Source of the DNA: Ligustrum vulgare
Lineage: Eukaryota > Streptophyta > Magnoliopsida > Lamiales > Oleaceae
NCBI GenBank assembly: GCA_963555705.1
Contig: OY743183.1
Span: 30,105,932-30,169,931, forward strand
Length of the DNA: 64,000 nucleotides
Direction of reading: 5' to 3'
The position numbers and the translations under genes are program-made. Below are positions 61,916-64,000 of this stretch, piece after piece (position 1 is the first letter of the stretch; every line of letters begins with the position of its first letter). Below the pieces are notes generated by a model. It saw only the letters and a list, made by a program, of their open reading frames with translations. It was not told the DNA's origin and ran no database searches.

Positions 61916-62192
61916 TGTGACGACTCGGGTCCCACTTAACGGGTTGTCCCGGCCGTTAAATGACGGCGTACTGTCCCCACTGTACCAACACGATTCTTTT
62001 CAACATGCTTTGTCCTCACTGGCACGCTCCCCGAGAAAACTTCCCAGGAGGTCACCCATCCTAGAATTGCTTCAAGCCAAGCACGCTTAACTATGGAGTT
62101 TCTAACGATGGACTTCCGGAAAAGAAGGTGCACCTTGTTGGTATGAGTAGTACCTATCAATTCTCTTAAGCTTTCTTAGTTGGGATATTACA
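61916..62192 (-). repeat. 5' LTR of Cassandra (in element orientation)
   Basis: 277 bp, with two substitutions against the other LTR. It adjoins the truncated inverted LARD LTR at 62193. Confidence 0.93.
62038..62146 (-). other. 5S rRNA-like segment in the Cassandra 5' LTR
   Basis: Counterpart of 61612-61720. This copy has CTCCTGGGAAG, which is the 5S consensus, where the other LTR has CTCCTGAGAAG. Confidence 0.9.
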
Positions 62193-62317
62193 ATAAAATG
62201 AAGTGTAGTAGTAAATGGACCAAAACTTTCTTGACCACCTTGAATTTCTCTTACTTGTGGATTTTGTCAAGAGATTGGAAATAAGTGTATATGTGTAGAG
62301 TTGTGTGTAAAAGAGAT

Positions 62318-62329
62318 GTGTTTAAATAG
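62318..62329 (-). promoter_or_regulatory. TATA-box counterpart in the second LARD copy
   Basis: The minus strand reads CTATTTAAACAC against CTATTTAAACCC in the first element. The TATA core is kept. Transcription from here would run straight into Cassandra and then the satellite. Confidence 0.5.
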
Positions 62330-62407
62330 ATGTATAAAGTTGGCATATTGTAAACATAATCATTCAATTCTATTAATTTTAACACATCCTTTTCTTAAAG
62401 TAAAGCA

Positions 62408-62898
62408 CCATTCATATACTTTTCCATATTTATACAAATAATATGCTCTTCATGATTATATATAATGGAGTCTTATCAATCATTCATATACTTTTCCATA
62501 TTTATACAAATATTATGCTCTTCATGATTATATATAATGGAGTCTTATCAATCATTCATATACTTTTCCATATTTATACAAATATTATGCTCTTCATGAT
62601 TATATATAATGGAGTATATAAATCATTCATATACTTTTCCATATTTATACAAATATTATGCTCTTCATGATTATATATAATGGAGTATATAAATCATTCA
62701 TATACTTTTCCATATTTATACAAATATTATGCTCTTCATGATTACATATAATGGAGTCTTATCAATCATTCATATACTTTTCCATATTTATACAAATATT
62801 ATGCTCTTCATGATTATATATAATGGAGTATATAAATCATTCATATACTTTTCCATATTTATACAAATATTATGCTCTTCATGATTACATATAATGGA
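62408..62898 (-). repeat. 71/72-bp tandem array of the second LARD copy, 7 copies
   Basis: Collinear with 24378-24868 in reverse orientation, with the same order of 71- and 72-bp units and the same final variant unit. Confidence 0.95.
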
Positions 62899-63192
62899 AC
62901 CTCTCATGCTTGCATATATTTTCTTAATTTAAATAATAAAAGTAATTTTTGTACAAATAAATATTGGGATAACATTGAATTAAGTACTTAGACTTAATAT
63001 ACTTTAAATCAAGAGAATGGAGATATTTTTAGAAATTCGGAATTTAATTTAAAATCGAACGATCTCGATTATTTCTTGACTTGGCTATACGAATACGTCG
63101 TGGCGTTAACTTAATAAAAATGGGTGAAATAGTAGCGACACGATTTTCTATTAAAATAATTATTAATAGCGTAAAAATTCTTGGTCGCTACA

Positions 63193-64000
63193 AACTTACC
63201 CCCTTAAAATAATTTCGTCCTCGAAATTAATCTTACTTGATCTTATGATTTCTGAACACTTAATCAGAATCTCTTCTTCTTCTTCTTATGTAGCATCATC
63301 GCTACCATATTTAACCCAACCATATTTAACCCACTGGACTTTGACTAAATGCATCAATTTGTTTTTTTAAGACATGGACTTTTCTATCAATAATAGACAT
63401 ATGTCTACTCATAAATTCTTCTGAATCAAAATGAAAATTCCCAATCGTATGTGATATTTCATCATATCTTGTAGTATTCATGTAACTTGTCATTTATCAT
63501 CGTATCATGTGACCTCAAATATTCGTATTAATATCTCTAAAATTTCAATAAATCTTTACTAACATATCATACCATAATAATTTGTCATTTCTTCTTATCA
63601 CCAAATATCCCAAAATAATTAAAATTCTTAACTCAAATATCATAACATTTCCCGTAAGGTATTCCTTTCACTTGCACAAACTTATTAATCCTGATTCAAT
63701 ACAGTCCTTATTTCACTTTCACGTATCCCCGTATTATTTCTATACCTTGATTATTATATCAAAATATCAGTACCCAAAAATCCAAGAAAATATTCCATAT
63801 CTCAAATCCCGTCATCATCAAATCTTCCTTTTATCAAGAAAGTAAACGGCGCATAAACTCTTGTTCCCTCTTTTCCATTATTCTATTCCGCGCTTTCTTG
63901 CTGGAATCAATATCACGCGGATTCCCTCCGATCCTTAATGCTTTTAAATAGTTCATGCTGGGAATCAAGCGAAAATGGAGTCTGGTTAATGTAAACTTAA
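63193..64000 (-). other. Internal region and PPT of the second LARD copy (partial)
   Basis: Begins with the PPT (63195-63205, minus strand AAGGGGGTAAG) and matches 29912 back to 29105 of the first element. No protein-coding sequence is recognised; an open frame at 63582-63845 is the same antisense frame as 29260-29523 and is not a gene candidate. Confidence 0.92.

Larger units (their letters stand above)
61490..62192 (-). mobile_element. Cassandra TRIM retrotransposon, complete, 703 bp
   Basis: Read on the minus strand: LTR (277 bp, TGTAATATCC to GAGTCGTCACA), two bases, PBS TGGTATCAGAGCC, a short internal region of 149 bp in total, PPT AACAGGGGGTGA, then a second 277-bp LTR. The LTRs contain a 5S rRNA-derived segment, the defining trait of Cassandra, a terminal-repeat element in miniature known from ferns and seed plants. 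It has no coding capacity and depends on proteins from other elements. The LTRs differ at two positions (61618/62044 and 61646/62072). The flanks do not form a target duplication: CCATG on the left, ATAAA on the right. Confidence 0.95.
62193..63192 (-). repeat. Truncated 3' LTR of the second LARD copy
   Basis: Contains U3, the 72-bp array and the TATA region, but lacks the 98-bp array and everything downstream. It begins TGTAGCGACC at 63192 (minus strand) and ends at CATTTTA, followed by one unmatched T. Confidence 0.94.
62193..64000 (-). mobile_element. Second LARD copy, inverted and truncated (1808 bp seen)
   Basis: The reverse complement of this segment matches 29105-30911 without indels (808 bp of internal region, PPT, then the first 999 bp of the LTR). 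I saw two substitutions in the LTR part (ATGTGTTTAAATAG near 62320 and AATAGCGTAAAAA near 63169) and none in the internal part. The LTR ends abruptly at the Cassandra boundary, 12 bp before the 98-bp array would begin. The element continues beyond the window. Confidence 0.95.

Noticed and set aside
61936..62160. 74-codon minus-strand frame across the Cassandra LTR
   Set aside because: It translates the 5S-derived part of the LTR; such frames are a known source of false gene predictions.

Overview
This window is repetitive, non-coding nuclear DNA from a seed plant or fern; I find no protein-coding gene. The plant origin rests on three sequence observations. Two different LTR elements have a primer-binding site matching the 3' end of plant initiator tRNA-Met (TGGTATCAGAGC). 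One of them is a Cassandra TRIM with 5S rRNA-derived LTRs, a family known from ferns and seed plants. The rest is a long AT-rich satellite (about one third GC by sampling). The species cannot be named from what is visible. A centromeric or pericentromeric position is plausible but not shown.

Layout. (1) 1-24083: tandem satellite. The basic unit is about 655 bp, in two diverged forms: A (about 657 bp, with GGTGAGTCACC and usually a BamHI site) and B (about 652 bp, with GGAAAGTCACC and no BamHI site). They alternate as an AB dimer of about 1309 bp. The window opens with an out-of-phase A-A junction at 484/485. (2) 24084-32642: a complete 8559-bp non-autonomous Ty3/gypsy-type LTR element (LARD-like) on the plus strand, with two 2730-bp LTRs, a GGGTG target duplication, PBS and PPT, but no gag or pol. 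Each LTR carries a 71/72-bp array just upstream of a TATA box and a 98-bp array full of GTAAGTAT motifs downstream of it. (3) 32643-61489: the satellite resumes in the same A monomer and phase. About 40 AB dimers are seen in total. (4) 61490-62192: a complete 703-bp Cassandra TRIM on the minus strand. (5) 62193-64000: a second copy of the LARD family, inverted, broken inside its LTR at the Cassandra junction and running off the window.

The satellite has structure above the dimer. Shared private variants show a pair of dimers that look identical at 485-3102, a J-K-L block repeated 7.85 kb apart, a three-dimer (about 3.93 kb) register at 40467-52241, and a two-dimer (2618 bp) register at 56167-61402. 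This is the pattern expected from repeated unequal exchange or conversion working at different scales in different parts of one array.

The points most worth following are: the LTR segment that looks like a 5'-UTR intron multiplied into dozens of consensus splice donors; the Cassandra element sitting exactly on a satellite/LARD breakpoint without matching target duplications; the insertion of the LARD inside a perfect 11-bp palindrome; and the mismatch in satellite subtype across the LARD. The many short open frames in the satellite and elements are treated as by-products of homogenised repeats, not genes. No search or alignment software was used, so counts of differences are by eye.
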